A model generated the notes under the pieces. The model searched no databases. It saw only the letters and a program-made list of their open reading frames with translations, and had not been told where the DNA came from. This document shows, in pieces, positions 58,201-64,000 of a stretch of DNA of 64,000 nucleotides. The stretch covers positions 3,658,001 through 3,722,000 of the forward strand of contig CP053160.1 in assembly GCA_014607495.2 (NCBI GenBank), in the 5' to 3' direction. The translations under genes and the position numbers were made by a program. Positions within the stretch are counted from its first letter, which is position 1; the number at the start of each line of letters is the position of its first letter. The stretch comes from Carposina sasakii. Its lineage: Eukaryota; Arthropoda; Insecta; Lepidoptera; Carposinidae.

Positions 58201-61200
58201 CTCTTCGATCGTGTCGGATTTCCGTCTCAGCAGATTATGAGACAGGGAATAGGGAGTGCACACTTGTTTGTATAAGTATGTACTACAATCTCCGTTGTGA
58301 CCAAATACGGTCAGGAGGGTATTCTCATTAGTATTCTTTGTGGGAGTAAAGGATACAAAACCCTTTTTACCTGACTGCGTCAGAAGTAGGGTTATGTTTT
58401 TCGAATGTATGTAAGTATGTATAGTCGACTTTTAAAATACTACGAATTATCGAGAGTTTGAAATATTAAATGGTTCGAAATTTCCGAAAAAAGTAAAAAC
58501 TTCGAATCATGGAATAGGTAATAAACAATTATGAGGAGTGCAACAGATTTACTTAGTGCTAATTCTGTAATCTTTCTCTCTGCAACTTTGTATTGTCGCG
58601 TGTTTGACGCCTGTAAGTTCGAATTAACGCGTCGTTTTGTTACGTAGCAATGATATTTTTGATCGAATTGATGATGATCTCCGACCGTATTTCGACCAAG
58701 GCGACCAATCTCTACGGAGATTGGTTAGGTACGCAGGAGATATTATAGTGCACAAGTGTGTGCGCAAACACTCTCTATTCCGTTACTCTCATAGTCCGAT
58801 GGAACGGAAAGCCGTCACGACCGGAGAGAAATCAGGCGCAGGACCAACAGTTTTACGTGCTTTCCGAGGCACGGGCTAAGTGACAATTTTACAACATTAA
58901 AATCTGTACATGAAATAAATTCATTGGTACAGGCCCGAGACTGGGATCGAACTTACGCCTCCCGCTTGGAAGGTGCACGTCTTAACCACTGGGCTATCAC
59001 CGCTTCATTTTGATCGAATTACCGAGTGTATAAAAATGTATGGTATTAGTTCGAAATATAAAGAGAAATTAAAGGGAACTCGTGATAACTTTGAATTGCA
59101 GAGAGTTCGAATTATCACAGGTTTTAATTAATGAGAGTCGAGTGTATATTGCTTTGACACGCTCTAGAGTAGGGGTTCCCAAACTTATTTTATCTACTGC
59201 CCACTTTGAGAATAAATTATTTTTAGCGCCCCCATTTTTTCACCTACTTAAAAACTACTATAACTCCCAAGCCTCTACACAACGTCCCAAATTTTTTTCT
59301 GGGTCTCTTACCGCCCCTCTTTAGGCCTGCAACGCCCATAAGGGGGCGTTATCTACTTTTAGGGTAAGGGCACTCTGATTGGGTAGGTCAGTTTGTCACA
59401 CACAAAATTCATTTGCCGAGACGCGAGGTCAGTGCCGCGGTGGTTGGGCAACTGGCAGATGCAGGGCGCACAGTGGTTCCAATGTATGGGAGGTGCTGGA
59501 CATTCGCATCCAAAAAATAAAATTGGTGAATCTTGAGAAACGAATTATGCCATCTTGTTTGGTAGATCAATGTCTTTGAAAGTTATTATTTAAAGTTTTT
59601 TTGTAACTGTTATATTTGAGGAGATAATTGAGAAATAGTGTTTTCTTACTATGGAAATGGTCAAACTTACTTACATATCTCTTGATTCCGGCCTCGTTTC
59701 AAGTTGCGGTCTTCGGTATTGTGTTTATATTTGAGAGAACTACAATTAATGCTAACACACATAGTGCGCCAAACGTGCACTTTCTGCGGTACATAGAAAT
59801 GTTTGATTTTTATATTATAATATACTACAATGACAAGGATCTTACAATTTTCTGTTAAAATCATAGAGGAATAAGGGCCCCTCTAAATATGCGTATCGAT
59901 AAATGATGTTGCAGAAATAAAAAAATAATAATTAAATTAATTAATTTGCAAACGAGGGCAACGATCGATCCACAGACGGTCTTAGACTTTTAAATAATTA
60001 ATTAATGAAATTATTGCATTATCATTAAGACAGTAGTCATTAGCATTTCTATCAATTACAGATGTCATTCTTAGAGTAATTTTTAGCATTTTCAACAATT
60101 ATTTGATGCAGGTGATTATTAATTGAAATCATTAGTACTAAACATTACAAGAATAACAATTGTACGCAGTACGCAGTAATGAGGGTAGTGTAGTATAAAT
60201 TGGTTGGTAATCCTTTATTTTACATCAGTTTTGATTTCTATTTCGTTCTAATAAATATGTCTTTCCGTGGATTTGTTACAAATCTTGACCTTTATTGCGC
60301 TTTACGCAAACACAATGATCTACGTGACTTTGATCATCTATTCGGTGTCCTTAAAACGAATTGCAACGTTTCTCTTTGTGAAGGTGCCGAAGAAGACTTA
60401 AAGAACTGGTGTCGTCGATTTTGCTACCGGATCTATCCTAAATGGTCTCAAGCTGGAAGAAGCGAAGGAAAGTTTCTAAATAAACACTCAGAGTGGTTGC
60501 AGTCTGAAGTCCAGTGGCCGGATTCCCTAAAGGAAAATAATTTGCCTTTACAAGTATTACCTACGAACGCAATAGAAGAAGAAACTACTGAGCAGACGAA
60601 TTTACCTTCTAAATCCGATGCCTCTACGTGTACTCATGTCTCTCCTCGTAAGCCCTTTGAAGATTTAAGTCCTCGTCAAAAGAAAAGACGCACTGAAGTA
60701 CTTAGGGCATCTAGCAGCACTGACGAGATTATGTTTTCTGCACAAAGCAGTCTTAGGGCTGCAGGGGAAAATGATGTAGCTGATATTATGAAGTTTTTAA
60801 TGGAAAATCCTACAGAAGCTTCTAAGATCAAGATTTCATTGGCGGACGGAGTACCACAGATTCAGATAAATGTATATCTCCACTAAAGGCCCTAGCTTTG
60901 TTTGTGTCGATGAACCTTTCAAAATGGCGTTATATGACTACGGGATTTTCATGCTAAAGAAGGAGTAGCTCAATATCCCAGTTATTACATGCTTCTGAAA
61001 GAAAAAAAGAAATGTTACCCAAAACAAGAAGACGTTACAATTACTGAACACTCTGCTAAAATCAAATTGTAAGCGTTGCTAGACCTTACTACGACAAGAC
61101 TTCTACAAACCCAAAACCTCTCTACCACTGAGGAGAAAAACCTGGTGCTCGTGAGCAAATGGGGCTTTGACGGTGCTTCGGATCAAAGTGTTTACCACCA

Positions 61201-63405
61201 GAAAACAAGTGAAACTGAGGAAACGAATTTCGCCAGTGTATTTGTTGCAAGTCTTGTACCAATCCGGCTCACATCCGAAACTGGCCAAATAATTTGGGAA
61301 AATGAGCGGCCCTCGTCAACATCTCTTTGTCGACCAATCCTAATCAAGTTCATCAAAGAAACAAAAGAAAATGTTCAAATGGAGATGTCTGAATTCGAAG
61401 AAGAGATTAAGCTTCTGCAACCTACTAAGAGCGATGACGTAAGTGTAAAGCACCAGTTGCATTTGACGATGATAGATGGTAAGATTCACTCATACATATC
61501 AGGCACAGCAGCATCAGTGTGCGACATTTGCAAAGCGCGTCCAAATGAGATGAACGACATTAGTAAAGTAAGAAGCAAGCCAGTGCACGAAGACATGTTT
61601 AAATACGGACTTAGCTCGCTCCATGCATGGATCCGGACCATGGAGTGTTGTCTTCACATCGCATACAGATTAGACATAAAATCATGGCAAGCTAGAGGTG
61701 ATGAAGCAAAGAAGAATGTTGCTGAAAGAAATCAGCAATTCAAGAAAACTTCAAAAAAGAAACTGGAATGCGTCTTGATGTTGTCAAGCAAGGGAGTGGA
61801 ACCACCAACACCGGTAATTGTGCTAGAAGGTTTTTTAAAACCCAGAAAAATCTGCTGAATTAACCGGATTAGATGCGAGACTTTTAAGAAGGCTAGCTGT
61901 CATTTTACAGTGTATATCTTCAGGAGAGAAACTCGACATTGACAAATTTCGTATGTTCTGTAATGACACTACTTTGCTCTACGTGGAATTATATCCATGG
62001 TTTTATATGCCGTCTAGTCTCCACAAATTGCTGGTCCATGGGCCAGATGTCATTGAGAACTTTTCAATGATGCCTATCGGCTTTTTGTCCGAAGAAGCCT
62101 CGGAGGCACGAAATAAAGAATTTAGAAAGTACCGCGAAGGACATTCAAGAAAACATAGCAGTGTCTCGTGTAATGAAGATGTACTACACAATCTTTTATT
62201 ATCTTCTGATCCGGTTCTTACAAGTATTCGCCCAATGTATAACAAATTTATTAAAAAATCTTGTTTCTCAGAATTTTATGAACTGATTATATCCGAGACA
62301 GGTAAATTTAATTTTGTCGATATAAACGAGTTAATCGAAATAGACTCCGCATCAGAATTGATCGATGATGATTGTGAAGACGATTCATAAATAAATTAAA
62401 ATTTTAATTAAAATAAATATAAATAAATAAATTTTTTATTACAGTTTAATAAAAAGATCTCATTCGTGTAACTAGGGTCTTTCTCTCTGTGTTTATAGAC
62501 ATTTTTAGTTAAATTTATCTGTACTATTTTATAGATTTATAATGCATGTTGTGCTTTTCGTATTTTTTTGAATTTTATTAAATAAATACTACCACTAACA
62601 ATTTTAGTGTAATTTAGTTCTCAAACCATTTGACCTACATTTTGGACATGTCAAAAATCAAAATTACAAGATCACTTTCATTGTAGTGTTCAGTATGGAA
62701 CTTTTTCGTATATAAAAATAGACATCTCTATGTACCGCAGAAAGTGCACGTTTGGCGCACTATGTGTGTTAGCATTAATTGTAGTTCTCTCAAATATAAA
62801 CACAATACCGAAGACCGCAACTTGAAACGAGGCCGGAATCAAGAGATATGTAAGTAAGTTTGACCATTTCCATAGTAAGAAGATACTATTTCTCAATTAT
62901 CTCCTCAAATATAACAGTTACAAAAAAACTTTAAATAATAACTTTCAAAGACATTGATCTACCAAACAAGATGGCATAATTAGTTTCTCAAGATTCACCA
63001 ATTTTATTTTTTGGATGCGAATGTCCAGCACCTCCCATACATTGGAACCACTGTGGGGCGGGGGGAAACACACCTGGCCAGCGGCCGGCGAGGAAAGAGA
63101 TAGGACGATTAAAAAAGGGAGAAACAAAATTATAGTTTTAACACTGAGGTAACTTTATATTTCGTCTTAGTCGTAACACTGAGTCAAAATTTGTACTTAC
63201 GCAGTTTTTTCCTTTAAGTAATTGAGGTTATTTAACTAGCAATATATTTCGTACCCAGGCGAAGCCCTCAACAGCAGGATCAGGGTCCGGAAACTTCAAG
63301 AGTAAGGAGTACATTGAGGACGATGACTCCAGCTCCTCCGACTCTGATCGAGAGAAGAAGAAGAAAGAAGAACCCAAGAAGGAAGCTAAGAAGGATACTA
63401 AAGAT
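43236..63405 (+). CDS. Ssrp1: Ssrp1, FACT complex HMG-box subunit; 13 exons, 3' end outside
   Basis: Exons 43236-43286, 43372-43557, 43644-43859, 45612-45790, 46475-46714, 50650-50778, 51878-52039, 52795-52927, 53764-53942, 54692-54803, 57354-57551, 57926-58090 and 63259-63405 join in phase to 699 codons. The protein is the smaller FACT subunit, which with Spt16 removes and restores H2A-H2B dimers as polymerases pass. Residues 1-430 match the N-terminal and tandem PH-like domains ([57 protein letters not shown]). 433-530 is the acidic region. About 549-617 is the HMG box ([31 protein letters not shown]), then a Lys/Asp/Ser-rich tail. The family is usually about 700-730 residues, so little is missing. 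Introns 5, 10 and 12 hold large transposons. Confidence 0.97.
43372..43557 (+). CDS. Ssrp1: Ssrp1 exon 2
   Basis: 62 codons, acceptor TTCTAG, donor GTAAGT. Encodes the highly conserved N-terminal PH-like segment ([20 protein letters not shown]). Confidence 0.96.
43644..43859 (+). CDS. Ssrp1: Ssrp1 exon 3
   Basis: 72 codons, acceptor TTTCAG, donor GTATTA. Includes [12 protein letters not shown] and [20 protein letters not shown]. Confidence 0.95.
44408..44582. mobile_element. hAT-type MITE with perfect 8-bp duplication
   Basis: 175 bp, ends CAGAGGTTCTC and GGGAACCACTG, flanked by GCCTAAAC at 44400-44407 and 44583-44590. Same family as 21651-21826. Ssrp1 intron 3. Confidence 0.85.
44754..44903. 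repeat. Foldback MITE, family F1
   Basis: A 150-bp imperfect palindrome: CAATATGGTCAGTTCCGGCA at the left mirrors the TGCCGGAATTGACCTTATTG right end. Ssrp1 intron 3. Confidence 0.75.
44981..45187 (+). mobile_element. Non-autonomous Helitron
   Basis: Copy of 9561-9753: TACATATTATAAAACAAAG start, CTTCGCACGGGAGTAATG, and a CGGCCGCTAGT end. A further eroded Helitron copy follows at 45305-45520. Confidence 0.7.
45612..45790 (+). CDS. Ssrp1: Ssrp1 exon 4
   Basis: 179 nt, acceptor TTACAG, donor GTAAGG. Encodes [10 protein letters not shown] and the helix around [17 protein letters not shown], leading into the middle domain. Confidence 0.95.
46126..46280. repeat. Foldback MITE, family F2 (GC-rich variant)
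   Basis: Begins CCCCCTGATTACGTAAAAGC, has GCGATCGCGATAATTGAGTG and a GC-rich centre. Ssrp1 intron 4. The SINE-like fragment at 46305-46395 follows. Confidence 0.6.
46475..46714 (+). CDS. Ssrp1: Ssrp1 exon 5 (middle PH-like domain)
   Basis: 240 nt, acceptor TTCCAG, donor GTAAGT. Encodes [20 protein letters not shown] and [20 protein letters not shown]. The following intron holds a 3.3-kb hAT element. Confidence 0.96.
46865..50159 (-). mobile_element. hAT transposon, degraded but with intact ends
   Basis: 3295 bp in Ssrp1 intron 5. TIRs TAGAGATGGGC and GCCCATCTCTA; perfect 8-bp duplication GTAAGGAC (46857-46864 and 50160-50167). A perfect 41-bp subterminal inverted repeat pairs 46924-46964 with 50049-50089. 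The transposase is on the opposite strand to Ssrp1 and broken by frameshifts. Confidence 0.9.
47466..49412 (-). pseudogene. hAT transposase, frameshifted
   Basis: Pieces in order: a BED-like N-terminus (49412-49158, C..C...H..KCLKC); a DUF659-type region (49158-48645) with [19 protein letters not shown] and LVGDNAKN; a segment with [15 protein letters not shown] and LPCNTRWVH (48639-48412); and a C-terminal dimerisation-like end with [18 protein letters not shown] (47778-47466). These motifs are typical of hAT transposases with the RNase-H-like fold split by a helical insert. The pieces are not in one frame, and stops lie between 48400 and 47780. Confidence 0.8.
50284..50590 (-). repeat. tRNA-derived SINE, family B, minus orientation
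   Basis: The tail (CACGCCTTTATCCCTTACGG) is at the left and a B-box-like GAGATCGAACC (minus: GGTTCGATCTC) near 50553. About 210 bp of it is an inverted counterpart of 52430-52645. Ssrp1 intron 5. Confidence 0.75.
50650..50778 (+). CDS. Ssrp1: Ssrp1 exon 6
   Basis: 129 nt, acceptor TTTCAG, donor GTAAGT. Encodes [20 protein letters not shown] and RRVTGPGDF. Confidence 0.95.
51284..51721. mobile_element. MITE bounded by ACAGGGTA / CACCCTGTATA
   Basis: Longer copy of the family at 4372-4742; shares ACGTACTCTATACATCAAAT and the CTTGCTACGCGCGTCTATG core. Ssrp1 intron 6. Confidence 0.7.
51878..52039 (+). CDS. Ssrp1: Ssrp1 exon 7
   Basis: 162 nt, acceptor CCACAG, donor GTAATG. Encodes [20 protein letters not shown] and [16 protein letters not shown], in the second PH-like domain. 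Confidence 0.96.
52430..52645 (+). repeat. SINE family B, plus orientation, 5'-truncated
   Basis: Runs CTTCTCTTCCCGGGC to AAGGCGTGATTATATGTATG, ending in TATG units. Reverse complement of much of 50284-50496. Ssrp1 intron 7. Confidence 0.75.
52795..52927 (+). CDS. Ssrp1: Ssrp1 exon 8
   Basis: 133 nt, acceptor CTACAG, donor GTGAGT. Encodes [20 protein letters not shown] and [16 protein letters not shown], the end of the middle domain. Confidence 0.95.
53075..53310. mobile_element. Repeat copy without the Transib-like insertion
   Basis: Shares GGGTAGGTCAGTTTGTCACA, CCGCGGTGGTTGGGCAACTG and GGAGAAACAAAATTATAGTT with 59358-59468 plus 63061-63142, but is continuous here. It acts as the paralogous unoccupied site. 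Ssrp1 intron 8. Confidence 0.8.
53764..53942 (+). CDS. Ssrp1: Ssrp1 exon 9 (acidic region)
   Basis: 179 nt, acceptor TTTCAG, first donor GTGAGT at 53943. Encodes an Asp/Glu-rich segment ([20 protein letters not shown]). The last about 75 nt plus the donor are repeated five more times immediately downstream. The first donor is used in this model because exon extension past it meets TGA at once. Confidence 0.9.
53943..54369 (+). repeat. Tandem array of Ssrp1 exon 9 end plus 5' splice site
   Basis: Five extra units of 72-93 bp, each with an acidic coding block (GACTTCAACCCCGACAAGGC), GTGGCTGAG and GTGAGT. Donors occur at 53943, 54015, 54105, 54184, 54277 and 54364. Units differ by substitutions and by short insertions such as GACCAGAGCACCGACGAG. 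One unit has AAGTAG in place of AAGGAG. The last ends in a TGAGTGAGTGAGTGAG slip. Confidence 0.92.
54509..54581. repeat. Hairpin in Ssrp1 intron 9
   Basis: The stem 54509-54532 pairs with 54558-54581 (24 bp, one mismatch: TTAACACC/GCCACGCGATAACACGC) around a 25-base loop. It sits between the donor array and the exon 10 acceptor. Confidence 0.8.
54692..54803 (+). CDS. Ssrp1: Ssrp1 exon 10
   Basis: 112 nt, acceptor TTGCAG, donor GTAAGT. Encodes [20 protein letters not shown] and then a Lys-rich run ([13 protein letters not shown]). Confidence 0.94.
55077..55620. repeat. Foldback element in Ssrp1 intron 10
   Basis: A left block at about 55088-55180 (CAGCGATACATGATACGATA, GCCGCCATGTTGAA) is mirrored at about 55525-55605 (TTCAACATGGCGGC, CGTGTTTCGCTGGTC). 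A related block lies at 56880-57019 and ends GTGCTAGCCCGGC, opposite GCCCGGCTAGCAC at 55079. The LINE fragment is inserted between these parts. Confidence 0.55.
55703..56875 (-). mobile_element. 5'-truncated LINE with reverse transcriptase
   Basis: Minus strand, 3' tail of TAAA units at 55710-55728. Carries a 301-codon ORF (56805-55900) plus upstream in-frame [13 protein letters not shown] to about 56850, so truncation is just before RT motif A. RT blocks: [20 protein letters not shown] and LFADDLKIY (catalytic DD present). The C-terminal part includes [12 protein letters not shown]. It resembles CR1/Jockey-type insect LINEs. The frame is open across the whole remaining RT, so the insertion is fairly recent. 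No target-site duplication was found by eye. Confidence 0.8.
57109..57272. repeat. Foldback MITE, family F2
   Basis: GCTGATTACGTATCTTGCAA start with AGCAAAGCAGTAGC, mirrored by CGCATTGCTTTTGCTAGTTA. Directly upstream of exon 11. Another F2 variant lies in intron 11 at 57680-57830. Confidence 0.6.
57354..57551 (+). CDS. Ssrp1: Ssrp1 exon 11 (HMG box, first part)
   Basis: 66 codons, acceptor TTCCAG, donor GTAAGT. Encodes [38 protein letters not shown] and RDLKDKT, helices 1 and 2 of the DNA-binding HMG box. Confidence 0.97.
57926..58090 (+). CDS. Ssrp1: Ssrp1 exon 12 (HMG box, last helix)
   Basis: 55 codons, acceptor AAACAG, donor GTAACC. Encodes [20 protein letters not shown], the third HMG helix, then a basic linker. 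Confidence 0.95.
58710..59005 (-). repeat. tRNA-derived SINE, family B, with head
   Basis: The minus-strand head at 59005-58930 has an A-box-like TAGCCCAGTGG and B-box GTTCGATCCC, showing the tRNA-type RNA polymerase III promoter. Ssrp1 intron 12. The tail part is similar to 58250-58400. Confidence 0.75.
59170..59350. mobile_element. 'ggttcccaaac' repeat, uninterrupted copy
   Basis: AGGGGTTCCCAAACTTATTT to GCCTGCAACGCCCATAAGGG. It is the intact relative of the repeat split at 34963-41060, which confirms where the insertions there occurred. Confidence 0.7.
59469..63055 (+). mobile_element. RAG1/Transib-like DNA transposon with long TIRs
   Basis: 3587 bp in Ssrp1 intron 12. The ends are CACAGTGGTTCCAATG and its reverse complement; the 5-bp duplication GGGCG lies at 59464-59468 and 63056-63060. 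The TIRs are about 340 bp (59469 to about 59810, and about 62715 to 63055) with only scattered mismatches. A GC-rich 5-bp duplication and CAC-type ends are what is known of Transib transposons. The coding region is interrupted (see next entry). Confidence 0.88.
60257..62390 (+). pseudogene. RAG1/Transib-like transposase, broken
   Basis: N-terminal ORF 60257-60886 (starts [20 protein letters not shown]; in-frame ATG also at 60200), then frameshifts and stops to 61076, then ORFs 61076-61858 and 61953-62390. The core shows KWGFDGAS (first Asp, as RAG1 KWGCDG), [27 protein letters not shown] (zinc-binding-like), [20 protein letters not shown], and [20 protein letters not shown], which lines up with the RAG1 block holding the catalytic Glu. 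The position of the RAG1 second Asp (before ALHC) reads SS here, so the second acidic residue is either elsewhere or lost. At least two frame breaks, so this copy is not functional as it stands. Confidence 0.78.
63259..63405 (+). CDS. Ssrp1: Ssrp1 exon 13 (C-terminal tail)
   Basis: 49 codons, acceptor CCCAG, donor GTAAGT. Encodes [20 protein letters not shown] and a Lys/Glu run. 'FKSKEYI.DD' is a family motif, which supports this exon despite the 5.2-kb intron. Confidence 0.93.
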
Positions 63406-63439
63406 GTAAGTATTGAATGAAAAACTGATTCTTAGTATG

Positions 63440-64000
63440 TCTGCTGTCTTTCTCTAAAACTAGATAGAGACAGCATCAGCATTAACTTTATCCTTGGGGT
63501 AAGTTATTTGACCATTGGAAAAATCGGTCCTTAAAGGAATAAATATGAAAGGCATACATATATACATAAAAATCACGCCTCTTTCCCGAAGGGGTAGGCA
63601 GAGATCACGGATCTCCATTTGCTACGAACCTGACACACGTCATAATATTCTTCGTGCACGTTCGTCGGTTTAGGGTACTCTTGCACTGACCTTTCTCTAG
63701 AATTTCAATTTCTAGAAATTAAAGGCATGAATAATGATTTAAAATATCACACATAAAATAACACGTGTAAATGGAGTAAGTTTTGTCTAAGATCAACTTT
63801 ATTATTATTATTATGCTTTATTGTACACAGTAAAGTTTTCACAAATAAAGTTTATGACAAAGAAAATGTACAAAGGCGTGCTTATCTCTAAAAGAGATTT
63901 CTTCCAGCAAACCAACCGTGAAAGAGAAATTAACATAAGAGGTAGGTATGTGTGCACACAAACAGACCAATAAACTAAATAATTAATTAAAGAAAAGACA
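63440..64000. other. Ssrp1 intron 13, repeats
   Basis: 63565-63700 is a family B SINE tail (CACGCCTCTTTCCCGAAGGG). 63805-63935 is the dispersed repeat also found at 4742-4890 (GTGCTTATCTCTAAAAGAGA). No further exon was seen before the edge. Confidence 0.55.

Larger units (their letters stand above)
59358..63142. mobile_element. Older repeat split by the Transib-like element
   Basis: 59358-59468 and 63061-63142 are the two halves of the repeat seen whole at 53075-53310. Confidence 0.75.

Noticed and set aside
58930..59005. Possible minus-strand tRNA gene
   Set aside because: A and B boxes are present, but the sequence continues into a SINE body and does not fold as a full tRNA.

Overview
The window is animal nuclear DNA, AT-rich and dominated by transposable elements, with intron-containing genes. 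The repeat families (tRNA-derived SINEs, non-autonomous Helitrons ending in CTAGT, hAT-type MITEs, short foldback MITEs) are ones I associate from memory with moths and butterflies, so I infer a lepidopteran. No bacterial operon, CRISPR array, rRNA or intact tRNA gene was seen.

Only two host genes can be read with confidence. On the minus strand, 934-10264 holds the 5' part of a Hip1 (Huntingtin-interacting protein 1 / Sla2-type) gene: twelve coding exons giving 440 codons from the start ATG, the ANTH domain and the start of the coiled coil. The rest runs off the left edge. On the plus strand, 43236-63405 holds thirteen exons (699 codons) of Ssrp1, the HMG-box subunit of the FACT histone chaperone, from the ATG through the HMG box into the charged tail. 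The last exon(s) lie beyond the right edge. A possible small divergent gene starts just upstream of Ssrp1 but is not identified.

Layout: 1-10.3 kb, Hip1 with repeat-filled introns; 11.5-12.3 kb, a CpG-rich block (possible Hip1 promoter) split by a non-autonomous hAT; 15.1-21.4 kb, a decayed minus-strand DIRS-like tyrosine-recombinase retroelement with inverted terminal repeats and an internal complementary region; 21.4-34.5 kb, intergenic DNA with MITEs, SINEs, Helitrons and a pogo-like transposase remnant; 35.1-40.7 kb, a nearly full-length LINE with RNase H, bounded by a 14-bp target-site duplication and nested inside two older elements; 43.2 kb to the end, Ssrp1, whose introns hold a 3.3-kb hAT (intron 5), a 5'-truncated LINE (intron 10) and a 3.6-kb RAG1/Transib-like transposon (intron 12).

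The most unusual observations are these. (1) The 3' end of Ssrp1 exon 9 together with its 5' splice site is tandemly repeated six times, and reading past the first donor gives an immediate in-frame stop just before the HMG-box half of the protein. (2) The 3' end of Hip1 exon 3 is likewise duplicated, inside a minisatellite. (3) The Transib-like element ends in CACAGTG, identical to the V(D)J recombination heptamer, has unusually long (about 340 bp) inverted repeats and a GGGCG duplication, and sits in a repeat whose unoccupied relative is also in the window. (4) The DIRS-like element keeps the full arrangement of complementary ends. Exon coordinates were read by hand from splice consensus, frame continuity and remembered family sequences; no alignment was run.
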